A program made the position numbers and the translations under genes. Below are positions 18,140-26,711 of a stretch of DNA of 64,000 nt, piece after piece. The notes below the pieces were generated by a model. That model searched no databases and was not told the origin of the DNA. It was given only the letters and a program-made list of their open reading frames with translations. This DNA comes from Streptomyces sp. TN58 (lineage in GTDB: Bacteria; Actinomycetota; Actinomycetes; Streptomycetales; Streptomycetaceae). Each line of letters opens with the position of its first letter. Within the stretch, counting starts at the first letter, position 1. The stretch lies in NCBI RefSeq assembly GCF_001941845.1, contig NZ_CP018870.1, positions 2,909,501 to 2,973,500 on the forward strand, given 5' to 3'.

Positions 18140-18988
18140 CTAGTCGTCGCCGGAGAGGATCTGGAAGATGCGCAGCATCTCGATGTAGATCCACACCAGG
18201 GTCATGGTGAGGCCGAAGGCCGCCAGCCAGGCCTCCTCGCGCGGGGCGCCGTAGGTCACGCCGTCCTCGACCTGCTTGAAGTCGAGGGCGAGGAAGCAGG
18301 CGCCGAGGATGACGCCGATGGCGCCGAACAGCAGGCCGAGGCCGCCGCTGCGGAAGCCGAGGCCGTCACCGCCGCCGAAGACCGCGAACAGGGTGTTCGC
18401 GACCATCAGGAGGATGAAGCCCAGGGCCGCGGCCATCACGAAGCCGTAGAAGCGGCGGGTGACGCGGATCCAGCCCATCTTGTACGAGAAGAGCACGGCG
18501 GCGAAGACGCACATCGTGCCCAGCACCGCCTGGATGACCACGCCGGCACCGAAGTAGGTGCTGGTGGCCGCGCTGATCACGCCGAGGAACACGCCCTCGA
18601 ACGCGGCGTAGGCCAGGATCAGGCCCGGGGCGGCCTTCTGCTTGAACGACTGGATCATCGCGAAGACGAACGCCACCAGGGCGGCGCCGATGCCGATCGC
18701 GTACGACGTCTTGAGGTTGGCCGGGTCGACGGGCAGCAGCACCCAGGAGAGGGTCGCCGTCACGATGAGCGTGCCGAGCGTCATGGCCGTACGGCTCACG
18801 ACGTCGTCCATGGTCATCGCGTTGGTGCGCGCCGGCGCCTGCGGCATACCCGTGGCCGGGTCCATCGCGTACGGGTTCGTCGCGTACGGGTTGGTCCCGG
18901 CCTGCTGGTGCTGCGCGTCAAAGCCCGCGTAGCCACCGTTGTCGCGGCTGAACCCCCGTCGCGAGAAGACCGGGTTACTGCTCCTCAT
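18140..18988 (-). CDS. Bax inhibitor-1 / YccA-family membrane protein
   Basis: A 282-residue integral membrane protein with a polar, Asn/Tyr/Pro-rich cytoplasmic N-terminus of about 60 residues, including repeated TNPYA. Seven hydrophobic segments follow, matching the BI-1/YccA (UPF0005) layout. The C-terminal Asp pair of the family is visible near LALDFKQVEDG, and the last segment is TMTLVWIYIEMLRIFQILSG. Family members act as membrane calcium-leak or stress-protection proteins; the bacterial role is poorly defined. ATG 18988 has GGAGGAG 4 bases upstream, which sets the start. The next feature upstream is the bldA tRNA on the same strand. Confidence 0.92.
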   Translation of the reverse strand: MRSSNPVFSRRGFSRDNGGYAGFDAQHQQAGTNPYATNPYAMDPATGMPQAPARTNAMTMDDVVSRTAMTLGTLIVTATLSWVLLPVDPANLKTSYAIGIGAALVAFVFAMIQSFKQKAAPGLILAYAAFEGVFLGVISAATSTYFGAGVVIQAVLGTMCVFAAVLFSYKMGWIRVTRRFYGFVMAAALGFILLMVANTLFAVFGGGDGLGFRSGGLGLLFGAIGVILGACFLALDFKQVEDGVTYGAPREEAWLAAFGLTMTLVWIYIEMLRIFQILSGDD

Positions 18989-19197
18989 CTCACTCCTCCG
19001 TGGCCACCGAGCGCGGCCTTGCAACAAGAGTAATGCGCTCGCAAAGAAAGCACCCTACTGCTGGAGGAGGATCTTAGGAGAAGGCACGGCGAAGCGCAGG
19101 GGATAAACGAGGGCCCCGCGGCTTCCGCGCGGAGGACCTCGTCGCCCGTACTGTCGCCAGTCCGTCGCCAGAGCTGCAGAACTGCGGAGCTGCGGAG

Positions 19198-19279
19198 TGC
19201 CCGGAGCCGGACTTGAACCGGCACGGCCCGAAGGCCAGCGAGGTTTAAGCTCGCCGTGTCTGCATTCCACCATCCGGGC
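19198..19279 (-). tRNA. bldA: tRNA-Leu(UAA), the bldA tRNA
   Basis: Read on the minus strand this is an 82-base leucine tRNA without encoded CCA. The acceptor GCCCGGA pairs with TCCGGGC plus discriminator A. The anticodon stem GCGAG/CTCGC encloses CTTAAAC, giving anticodon TAA. The long variable arm is GGCC-TTCG-GGCC, and the T-arm is GCCGG-TTCAAGT-CCGGC. It decodes UUA, the rarest Streptomyces codon. Known biology: bldA is the only such tRNA in Streptomyces and delays translation of TTA-containing developmental and antibiotic genes. The sequence closely matches the bldA sequence I recall. Identification by anticodon is firm. Confidence 0.96.
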
Positions 19280-19714
19280 AGGGCGTGGCGGCCCCCGTGG
19301 AAAAAGCCTTGAACGCGGTGCCGAGCCTATCGGGAACACCCTCACCACCGACGGGCCGTCTTTCCGATGTTGTCTGATTTTATTGGCGCTTGAGGGTCCG
19401 TCAGGCCCCGGAACGCACGGTCGGCCCGTTCTGTACGCCGATCACGACCTGTACGGGAATGACGGGATTTCGATGGCCCGCGCCACCCCTCGCGCCACCC
19501 TCCCGCGTCACCCCCGGCGGCCCTGGCCGCCTCCCGCCGCGCGCGGGCTGCCGCCCCTCTCCGGCCGGAGCCCCTGTCATACCAGAGGAGGAGGCGCACG
19601 CACCCGCCGTCAGTCTCCGGTGGGCCCGGAAACAGGCACGGCGGCTGATCCGCGGCGGGTAAGGGTGCGGTGAGGATGGAGGGGTCCCCGCACAACAGAC
19701 CGAGGAGCCGTCCC
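19280..19714. other. Intergenic gap between bldA and the ABC transporter
   Basis: This 435-bp divergent region should hold the bldA promoter; a TAGGCT-like -10 lies on the minus strand at 19324-19329, with no convincing -35 box. It should also hold the ABC-transporter promoter. Its first half has an unusually T-rich stretch near 19370-19385. No protein-coding gene is supported. Confidence 0.4.
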
Positions 19715-20488
19715 GTGACCACCATGAACTACGCCCCGCACACCGCCCAGGCCGTGGCCGCGCGCGCCACCGGCCTCTCCAAGGTGTACGGCCAGGGCGA
19801 GACCCAGGTGGTCGCCCTGGACAACGTCTCCGTGGACTTCGGCCAGGGACAGTTCACCGCGATCATGGGCCCCTCCGGCTCCGGCAAGTCCACCCTGATG
19901 CACTGCGTCGCCGGCCTGGACACCTTCTCCGCCGGCTCCGTCCGCATCGGCGAGACCGAGCTGGGCTCCCTGAAGGACAAGCAGCTCACCCAGCTGCGCC
20001 GGGACAAGATCGGCTTCATCTTCCAGGCGTTCAACCTGCTGCCCACGCTGACGGCCCTGGAGAACATCACGCTTCCCATGGACATCGCGGGCCGCAAGCC
20101 CGACAAGCAGTGGCTCGACACCGTCGTGGACATGGTCGGCCTCTCCGGCCGCCTCGGCCACCGGCCCACCCAGCTCTCCGGCGGCCAGCAGCAGCGCGTG
20201 GCGGTCGCCCGCGCCCTCGCCTCCCGCCCCGAGATCATCTTCGGTGACGAGCCGACCGGAAACCTGGACTCCCGCTCCGGCGCCGAGGTCCTCGGCTTCC
20301 TGCGCAACTCCGTCCGCGAGCTCGGCCAGACCGTCGTGATGGTCACCCACGACCCCGTCGCCGCCTCCTACGCGGACCGCGTCATCTTCCTCGCCGACGG
20401 CCGGATCGTCGACGAGATGCTCAGCCCCAGCGCCGACGGCGTGCTGGACCGTATGAAGGCCTTCGACGCCAAGGGCCGCACCAGCTGA
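19715..20488 (+). CDS. ABC transporter ATP-binding protein (MacB/LolD type)
   Basis: A 257-residue ATPase. Walker A is GPSGSGKST (about residue 47), the Q-loop is IFQAFNLLP, the signature is LSGGQQQR, Walker B is IIFGDEPTGNLDS and the H-loop is VTHD. GTG 19715 has GAGGAG 7 bases upstream. It pairs with the 850-residue FtsX-type permease that follows after 58 bp. Family members energise export of lipoproteins, peptides or antibiotics, or respond to cell-envelope stress, rather than importing nutrients. It is strongly similar to the second ATPase in this window (47591-48379); long blocks around LLPTL-ALENITLPMDIAGRKPD are near identical. Confidence 0.95.
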   Translation: MTTMNYAPHTAQAVAARATGLSKVYGQGETQVVALDNVSVDFGQGQFTAIMGPSGSGKSTLMHCVAGLDTFSAGSVRIGETELGSLKDKQLTQLRRDKIGFIFQAFNLLPTLTALENITLPMDIAGRKPDKQWLDTVVDMVGLSGRLGHRPTQLSGGQQQRVAVARALASRPEIIFGDEPTGNLDSRSGAEVLGFLRNSVRELGQTVVMVTHDPVAASYADRVIFLADGRIVDEMLSPSADGVLDRMKAFDAKGRTS

Positions 20489-20546
20489 TCCCGGGTCCCG
20501 CCCCGGCCCTTCCTCCAGACTTCCAGCCCCAGGACTGAGATCCCCC

Positions 20547-23099
20547 ATGTTCCGTACCGCCCTGCGCAACGTCCTCGCGCACAAGGCCCGGCTGCTGATG
20601 ACGGTGCTCGCCGTCACCCTCGGCGTCGCCTTCGTATCCGGCACCCTCGTCTTCACCGACACCCTCAAGAAGTCCCTCTCCGGCCAGTCGGCCAAGAGCT
20701 ACGACGGCGTCGCCGTCTCGGTCACCTCCTTCGGCCAGGGCCGCAACGAGCAGGGCCTGAAGGAGGGCGAGCCCGGCCTCGGACAGCAGACCGTCGACAA
20801 GATCAAGGCGCTCCCGGGCGTCGACTCCGTCTCCGGCCGCGTCTCCGGCTTCGCCGGCGTCGGCGACGAGGACGGCAAGCTGATCGGCGCCGGCTGGTCC
20901 AACCAGGGCGCCAACTACACGCCCGTCAAGGACGGCAAGAACCCGCGCTACGCCTTCGTCACGGGCGCCGGTCCGGCCAAGGCCGACGAGGTCGCCCTCG
21001 ACAAGGCCACCGCCGACAAGGGCGGCTACAAGGTCGGCGACAAGGTCCGCGTCGCGACCAACGGCCCGGTCAAGGAGTACTCCCTCGCCGGCGTCTTCAC
21101 GACCGAGGACGGCGCCGTCCAGGCCGGCGGCAGCCTGGTTCTGTTCGAGACGACGGTCGCCCAGGAGCTCTACCTCAAGCCCGGCTACTTCCAGGAGCTG
21201 TCGGTCGCCGCGAAGAGCGGCGCCTCCGCCGACAAGCTGCTCGCCGACATCAAGCCGCTGCTCGACGAGAAGACCACCAAGGCACAGACCGGCGCGGCGC
21301 TCGCCGCGGAGCAGGCCAAGCAGATCGAGAAGGGCCTCAGCCACCTCAGCACGATGCTGCTCGTCTTCGCCGGCATCTCGCTCTTCGTCGGCATCTTCCT
21401 GATCTACAACACCTTCACGATGCTGGTCACCCAGCGCACGAAGGAGCTGGCCCTGCTGCGGGCCGTCGGCGCCAACCGCGGCCAGGTCATGCGCTCCGTG
21501 CTCGCCGAAGCCCTCGTCGTCGGCGCCGTGTCGGCCGCCGCCGGCCTGCTCGGCGGCATCGGCCTGGCGCTCGGGATCCGCTCCGTCATCGGCTCCCTCG
21601 GCGCCAAGCTGCCGGGCGGCGCCCCCGTCATCGCCCCGGGCACCATCGTCGCCGCCCTCGTCATCGGCGTCGTCGTCACCACCGTCGCCGCCGTGCTGCC
21701 GGCCTGGCGCACCGGCCGGATCGCGCCGGTCGCCGCCATGGGCAGCGCCCACCTGCCGGCCACCTCGAAGTCCCTGCTCGTCCGCAACATCCTCGGGTCG
21801 ATCATCAGCATCGGCGGTATCGGCCTGGTCTTCCTGGGCGTCTCCACGGGCGGCGACACGGGCCGCATGACCATGGGCGGCGGCGCCTTCTTCATGCTGA
21901 TCGGCATGATCGTGCTGCTGCCGCTGCTGTCGAAGCCGGTCATCGGCGCCGTCCGCCCGCTGCTGCAGAAGGTGTTCGGCGTCCCCGGCAAGCTGGCCGC
22001 CCAGAACGCCGTCCGCAACCCGCGGCGCACCGCCGTCACGGCCGCCTCGCTGGCGATCGGCCTGACCCTCGTCACCACGCTGTCCGTGCTCGGCATCACC
22101 ATCGGCAAGGTCGTCGACCGGATGAGCACCGAGAAGCTCAAGGCCGACTACCGGGTGTCGATGTCCTCCGACGCGGGCAGCCTCGACAAGTCCGTGGCCG
22201 AGACCCTGGCCAAGGCCCCCGGCATCAAGGCGGTCTCCCCGCAGACGGCCGGCTACTTCCTGGTCGACGGCGACTTCCGGGCCGCCTCCGGCGTCAACCC
22301 GGCCACCATCGGCCAGCTCCTCAACGTCGAGGTCCTCAGCGGTTCGCTCGACAGCCTCGGCAAGGGCGAGGTCGCCGTCGCCGAGAAGACCGCCAAGAAG
22401 CAGAACTTCACCGTCGGCCGGCCGATCAAGCTGACGTACGACGACGGGCAGGAAGCGTCCGTGACGGTCGGTGCGATCTTCAAGGACATGGAGGGCCTGC
22501 TCTCCCCCTACGTCATCGACGACAAGATCCTCAGCTCGCACAGCGAGGAGACGTACATCCCGGAGGTGTACGTCAACGTCGAGGGCGGGGCCTCCAAGGC
22601 CGCCCAGCAGAAGGTCGTCGACGCCCTCGGCAAGAACCCGGCCATCACCGTCGCCACCCAGCAGGACATGCGCAACGAGATGGGCGGCCTGATCAACACG
22701 ATGCTGAACATCATGTACGGCCTGCTCGGCATGGCGCTCGTCATCTCGGTGCTCGGCGTGGTCAACACCCTGGCCATGTCCGTCTTCGAGCGGACCCAGG
22801 AGATCGGCATGCTGCGGGCCATCGGCCTCGACCGCAGCCGGGTCAAGAACATGATCCGCCTCGAAGCCGTGGTGATCTCCCTCTTCGGAGCCGTCCTCGG
22901 CGTCGCCATCGGCATCTTCCTCGCCTGGGCCGTCGGCTCCACGCTGGCGAAGTCCATGCCCAGCTACGAGCTGATCCTCCCGTGGGACCGGATCGGGATC
23001 TTCCTCCTGCTGGCCGCCGTGGTCGGCGTCCTGGCCGCCATGTGGCCGGCCCGCAGCGCCGCCCGCCTGAACATGCTGACCGCGATCAAGACCGAGTAG
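20547..23099 (+). CDS. FtsX/MacB-type ABC transporter permease
   Basis: An 850-residue permease. A membrane segment at residues 15-35 (LLMTVLAVTLGVAFVSGTLV) is followed by a large extracytoplasmic MacB-like domain. An FtsX block of about three segments (about 265-400) comes next, then a middle segment pair, a second extracytoplasmic domain (about 520-720) and a C-terminal FtsX block. This double-FtsX plan is typical of actinobacterial exporters paired with a LolD-type ATPase. ATP use by the partner would drive mechanical movement of the outside domain. Substrate is unknown. It is paralogous to 45009-47594. A perfect palindromic terminator follows. Confidence 0.93.
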   Translation: MFRTALRNVLAHKARLLMTVLAVTLGVAFVSGTLVFTDTLKKSLSGQSAKSYDGVAVSVTSFGQGRNEQGLKEGEPGLGQQTVDKIKALPGVDSVSGRVSGFAGVGDEDGKLIGAGWSNQGANYTPVKDGKNPRYAFVTGAGPAKADEVALDKATADKGGYKVGDKVRVATNGPVKEYSLAGVFTTEDGAVQAGGSLVLFETTVAQELYLKPGYFQELSVAAKSGASADKLLADIKPLLDEKTTKAQTGAALAAEQAKQIEKGLSHLSTMLLVFAGISLFVGIFLIYNTFTMLVTQRTKELALLRAVGANRGQVMRSVLAEALVVGAVSAAAGLLGGIGLALGIRSVIGSLGAKLPGGAPVIAPGTIVAALVIGVVVTTVAAVLPAWRTGRIAPVAAMGSAHLPATSKSLLVRNILGSIISIGGIGLVFLGVSTGGDTGRMTMGGGAFFMLIGMIVLLPLLSKPVIGAVRPLLQKVFGVPGKLAAQNAVRNPRRTAVTAASLAIGLTLVTTLSVLGITIGKVVDRMSTEKLKADYRVSMSSDAGSLDKSVAETLAKAPGIKAVSPQTAGYFLVDGDFRAASGVNPATIGQLLNVEVLSGSLDSLGKGEVAVAEKTAKKQNFTVGRPIKLTYDDGQEASVTVGAIFKDMEGLLSPYVIDDKILSSHSEETYIPEVYVNVEGGASKAAQQKVVDALGKNPAITVATQQDMRNEMGGLINTMLNIMYGLLGMALVISVLGVVNTLAMSVFERTQEIGMLRAIGLDRSRVKNMIRLEAVVISLFGAVLGVAIGIFLAWAVGSTLAKSMPSYELILPWDRIGIFLLLAAVVGVLAAMWPARSAARLNMLTAIKTE

Positions 23100-23122
23100 C
23101 GGAACGCGGGAACCGGTACGGG

Positions 23123-23158
23123 GAGGGGCCCCGGGGCGATATCGCCCCGGGGCCCCTC
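23123..23158. terminator. 36-bp perfect palindromic terminator
   Basis: An 18-base arm starting GAGGGGCCCCGGGGC (23123-23140) is followed at once by its exact complement (23141-23158). It separates the permease gene from the convergent methyltransferase gene and should stop transcripts from both sides. Confidence 0.85.
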
Positions 23159-23179
23159 GCGTCGTCCGCGCGGGAACGG

Positions 23180-24568
23180 TCAGGGGGTGTCCGGGGGTGC
23201 GCCCCAGGTGCGGGGCCGCAGCGGCAGACCCGAGTCCCCGCGGCCCGCGGACCGCACCGCGAGCACCTGGTTGACCCCGAGGCGGCCCCGCTCGAAGCCG
23301 AGCGCGGACGCCGCCATGTAGAGCTGCCAGACCCGGACCCGGCCGGCCGAGGTGAGGGCCGCGGCCTCGTCCCAGTGCCGCTCCAGGCGTGCCACCCAGG
23401 CGCGCAGGGTCAGGGCGTAGTGCTCGCGCAGCGCCTCGACGTCGCGGACCTCGAAGCCGGCGCGTTCCAGTTCGGCGACGGTGGTGCCGACCGGGGAGAG
23501 CTCGCCGTCGGGGAAGACGTACGCGTCGATGAACTCGTCCACCCGGTAGGCGGATTCGTCGGCCTCGGGCGGGCGGGCGATCTGGTGGTTGAGCAGCCGG
23601 CCGCCGGGGCCCAGCAGGGCGTGCAGGGTGCGGGCGTAGTCGCGGTAGCGGGTGGCGCCGACGTGTTCGGCCATCCCGACGGAGGAAATGGCGTCGTAGG
23701 GCCCGTCCTTGACGTCCCGGTAGTCCTGGATGCGGATGTCGACCAGATCGGCCAGGCCCTCGTCCGCGGCCTTCTTGCGGGCGTACACGGCCTGTTCGCG
23801 CGAGAGGGTGATGCCGGTGACGCGGGCGCCGTACGCGCGGGCCGCGTGCAGGGCCATGGAGCCCCAGCCGCAGCCGACGTCGAGGAGCCGGTCCCCCGTC
23901 TTCAGGCCGAGCTTGCGGCAGACCAGGTCCAGCTTGTCGTGCTGGGCCTGCTCCAGGGTCGAGCCGGGGGTCCAGTAGGCGCAGGAGTACACCATGGAGG
24001 GGCCGAGGACCAGTTCGTAGAAGTCGTTGCCGACGTCGTAGTGGTGGCTGACGGCCTGCCGGTCACGGCCCTTGGTGTGCATGGGGCCGCCGCGCCGCGC
24101 CGCCTCCTCCGCGGGTGGCGGGGGCGCCGGCAGCGGGCGGGCCAGGGTGAGGAGGTCCCGTACGGCGCCGCGCGTGTCCGCGTCGCGCAGCAGGGCGGCG
24201 GTGTCGGCGGCGGCGCCCGCGGCGGCCGAGGCGCGCCGGGGCAGGAGGGTGCGCAGTGCGGTGAGGCGGGACGGGGCGGGGGCGGGGGCCGGTTGCCGGT
24301 CGCGTTCCCAGAGCAGGCCGGCCACCCGGTCCAGCAGCTCGAACAGGTCGCCGTCGACGGTCAGGTCGCCGGCCACCCAGGCGCGGGCGAGGCCCAGTTC
24401 GCCTGGCTTCCACAGCATCCGGCGCAGGGCGCGGCGTCCCCGGACGACGAGGACGGGGCCGCCGGGCGGCCCGGCCTCGCTTCCGTCCCACGCTCGGATG
24501 CGCACGGGCAGGGGGCCGCCCAGCAGGGTCTCGGCAAGAGCGGCCAGCCGCGGAGCGGCGTCGGTCAT
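23180..24568 (-). CDS. Cyclopropane-fatty-acyl-phospholipid synthase-like methyltransferase
   Basis: A 462-residue SAM-dependent enzyme of the CFA synthase family, which adds a methylene from SAM across lipid double bonds. An N-terminal domain (1-180) is followed by the catalytic part with SHHYDVGNDFYELVLG, the SAM motif LLDVGCGWGSMALHAA (about 228-243), and the conserved ISSVGMAEHVG and NHQI stretches. The C-terminal part has the family's HYALTLRAWVARLE. ATG 24568 with GGAGG upstream sets the start; an upstream ATG adds five residues and is less likely. It is monocistronic, between two terminators. Its product could be cyclopropane or methyl-branched lipid. Confidence 0.9.
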   Translation of the reverse strand: MTDAAPRLAALAETLLGGPLPVRIRAWDGSEAGPPGGPVLVVRGRRALRRMLWKPGELGLARAWVAGDLTVDGDLFELLDRVAGLLWERDRQPAPAPAPSRLTALRTLLPRRASAAAGAAADTAALLRDADTRGAVRDLLTLARPLPAPPPPAEEAARRGGPMHTKGRDRQAVSHHYDVGNDFYELVLGPSMVYSCAYWTPGSTLEQAQHDKLDLVCRKLGLKTGDRLLDVGCGWGSMALHAARAYGARVTGITLSREQAVYARKKAADEGLADLVDIRIQDYRDVKDGPYDAISSVGMAEHVGATRYRDYARTLHALLGPGGRLLNHQIARPPEADESAYRVDEFIDAYVFPDGELSPVGTTVAELERAGFEVRDVEALREHYALTLRAWVARLERHWDEAAALTSAGRVRVWQLYMAASALGFERGRLGVNQVLAVRSAGRGDSGLPLRPRTWGAPPDTP

Positions 24569-24625
24569 GGCGCACCTCCACAAGGTTCCGACCCATCCGT
24601 CTACCCATCCGCGGCCCCGGGTACG

Positions 24626-24669
24626 CCGAAGGGGCCGCCCGCACCACGGATGGCGGGCGGCCCCTTCGG
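24626..24669 (-). terminator. Terminator after the NADH dehydrogenase gene
   Basis: A perfect 17-bp stem CCGAAGGGGCCGCCCGC (24626-24642) with its complement (24653-24669) around a 10-base loop. It lies 46 bases past the stop of the gene at 24715. Confidence 0.9.
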
Positions 24670-24714
24670 GGTCGTACCTTCGGCCGGCTCAGCGGCCGGA
24701 CTCCCGACGCGGGG

Positions 24715-26100
24715 TCAGGAGGCCTTGGCCTTCTCGGCCGGGGCAGCGGCGGCGGCGGGGGCCGGCGCCGGCTTGGCGGCCTCGTAGAACTCCTCGCGCG
24801 GGGTTTCCAGCGCACCGAGGGAGACGACCTCGCGCTTGAGGAACATGGCGAGGGTCCAGTCGGCGAAGACGCGGATCTTGCGGTTCCAGGTCGGCATGGC
24901 CATGCCGTGGTAGCCACGGTGCATGTACCAGGCGAGCCGGCCCTTGAGCTTGATCTTCGTCTTGCCCATGACGATCATCGCGACGCCCTTGTGGAGGCCG
25001 AGGCCCGCCACCGCACCCTTGTTGGAGTGCGAGTACTCGGCCTGCGGGAAGCCCCGCATGCCCGCGATGACGTTGTCGCCGAGGACCTTGGCCTGGCGCA
25101 GCGCGTGCTGGGCGTTCGGCGGGCACCAGGCGTTCTCGACGCCGGCCTTGCGGGCGGCCATGTCCGGAACCTGGGCGTTGTCGCCGGCGGTCCAGATGTA
25201 GTCCGTGCCCTTGACCTGGAGGGTCGGCTCGGCGTCGACGTGGCCGCGCGGGCCCAGCGGCAGGCCGTAGCGGGCCAGGACCGGGTTCGGCTTGACGCCG
25301 GCGGTCCACACGATGGTGTTGGAGTCGACCTCAAGGCCGTTCTTCAGCACCACGTGGCCGTCCACGCAGGAGTCCATGGAGGTGTTGAGGTAGATCTCGA
25401 TGCCGCGGGCCTCAAGGTGCTCCTTGCCCCAGGTGCCGAGCTTGGGCCCGACCTCGGGAAGGATCTTGTCGGCCGCGTCGACCAGGATGAAGCGCATGTC
25501 CTCGCGCTTGATCGTGGAGTAGTACTTCGCGGCGTCGCGGGCCATGTCCTCGACCTCGCCGATCGTCTCGGCGCCGGCGAAGCCGCCGCCGACGAAGACG
25601 AAGGTGAGAGCCTTGCGGCGGACGTTCTCGTCCGTCGTGGACTCGGCCTTGTCGAGCTGCTCAAGTACGTGGTTGCGCAGGCCGATGCCCTCCTCGACAC
25701 CCTTCATGCCGATGCCCTGCTCGGCGAGGCCGGGGATCGGGAAGGTGCGGGAGACGGCGCCGAGGGCGATCACCAGGTAGTCGAAGGGCAGCTCGTACGC
25801 CTCGCCGACCAGCGGCGTGACGACGGCGACCTTGCGGTCCTGGTCGATGCTGGTGACCCGGCCGGTGAGAACCTCAGCCTTGGGCAGCACGCGTCGCAGC
25901 GGGACGACGACGTGCCGAGGCGAGATGCTGCCTGCGGCCACTTCGGGGAGGAAGGGCTGGTAGGTCATGTACGAGCGCGGGTCGACGACCGTGACGGTCG
26001 CCTCGCCGTAGCGCATCTTCTTCATGATGCGCTTGGCTGCGTACAGGCCTACGTACCCACCCCCTACAACGAGGATCCTGGGACGCTCCGTGGTGCTCAT
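24715..26100 (-). CDS. ndh: Type II NADH dehydrogenase (NDH-2)
   Basis: A 461-residue membrane-associated flavoprotein that oxidises NADH and reduces menaquinone without pumping protons. The first Rossmann motif binding FAD is ILVVGGGYVGLYAAKRI (about 9-25), the second, for NADH, is FVFVGGGFAGAETIGE (about 165-180), and the family FAD-site ATG-like segment is WTAGDNAQVPD. The C-terminal amphipathic region includes FADWTLAMFLKREVVS; a terminal Pro/Ala tail is low-complexity. I start at ATG 26100, where the Rossmann fold begins at once. Two Rex-like operators upstream fit redox control by NADH/NAD. Confidence 0.93.
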   Translation of the reverse strand: MSTTERPRILVVGGGYVGLYAAKRIMKKMRYGEATVTVVDPRSYMTYQPFLPEVAAGSISPRHVVVPLRRVLPKAEVLTGRVTSIDQDRKVAVVTPLVGEAYELPFDYLVIALGAVSRTFPIPGLAEQGIGMKGVEEGIGLRNHVLEQLDKAESTTDENVRRKALTFVFVGGGFAGAETIGEVEDMARDAAKYYSTIKREDMRFILVDAADKILPEVGPKLGTWGKEHLEARGIEIYLNTSMDSCVDGHVVLKNGLEVDSNTIVWTAGVKPNPVLARYGLPLGPRGHVDAEPTLQVKGTDYIWTAGDNAQVPDMAARKAGVENAWCPPNAQHALRQAKVLGDNVIAGMRGFPQAEYSHSNKGAVAGLGLHKGVAMIVMGKTKIKLKGRLAWYMHRGYHGMAMPTWNRKIRVFADWTLAMFLKREVVSLGALETPREEFYEAAKPAPAPAAAAAPAEKAKAS

Positions 26101-26134
26101 GAGAACGAGTATCCAGCACCCAATGGGGTGTTGC

Positions 26135-26152
26135 TCGTGAGCCCCTTCACAA
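26135..26152 (-). promoter_or_regulatory. Rex-like operator, proximal to ndh
   Basis: On the minus strand this reads TTGTGAAGGGGCTCACGA. The left half matches the Rex operator pattern TTGTGAA-N4-TTCACAA perfectly and the right half at five of seven bases. It is 35-52 bases upstream of the ndh start, which suits repression at the promoter. Confidence 0.6.
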
Positions 26153-26418
26153 GGAGTCGGGAGGGCTCTGCTACACTCCGCCGCCCACGTGACGGACGTC
26201 ATGGCGGGCAACGGGAACCAAGGGTGCGCAGGAGTCGTTGTTCACCCGTCCTGAACTGGCCTCCAAGGCCGAAACCGGAGTAGACCACCGGGTTCGTGGA
26301 TACCTACCGGCGACGCTCTCCGACCGCCGCGAATCGCACGAACGCCCACCCCCGGCGCCCCCGCGAGCCCCGGAACGGCCCGAAGCGGCCCGCCGGTGAG
26401 CCGTCCGGCACATTTTCC

Positions 26419-26436
26419 TTGTGAAGAACTTCACGA
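26419..26436. promoter_or_regulatory. Rex-like operator, distal to ndh
   Basis: TTGTGAAGAACTTCACGA matches the Rex pattern TTGTGAA-N4-TTCACAA at all but one position of the two half-sites. It lies about 320 bases upstream of ndh, so it may mark a second ndh promoter or co-operate with the proximal site. Confidence 0.65.
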
Positions 26437-26711
26437 AGTTGGTCCGCGCAGGAGGACCCAAGGCCCCTGTAAAGGCCTCTCCAAGGTCCCGAAACAGGCA
26501 CATCACCCCCCGGTTCCTCCGTCCCGGCGGCGCTGCGTGTGGGATCCACGGGGTCAGACCCCGCGATGACCTTTCATCCGTTGGCCCCCGCCGCACGCTC
26601 CAGGCCGGAGGTCGTCGCGTCGTGGCGAGGTCCGGGGCGGCACCCGGCCCGGAACACGGCAGCGGCGCCGCGGTGGAGTCACCGGAGCGCCGCCGCACAG
26701 CCGTGCCGCGG

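Larger units (their letters stand above)
26101..26711. other. Regulatory gap upstream of ndh
   Basis: This 611-bp gap between ppx and ndh contains two Rex-type operators, described separately, and no supported gene. The stretch at about 26280-26410 is ordinary GC-rich sequence with nothing recognised. Minus-strand open frames here lack ribosome-binding sites and domains. The length suggests a long ndh leader or two ndh promoters. Confidence 0.5.

Noticed and set aside
19197..19673. Open frames with MPGAGLEPARPEG-like starts over the bldA region.
   Set aside because: These are tRNA sequence read as protein, a common false call.
26171..26698. A 175-residue minus-strand frame upstream of ndh.
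   Set aside because: Basic low-complexity composition, no start signal, and it overlaps the Rex-like operators. Treated as regulatory DNA.
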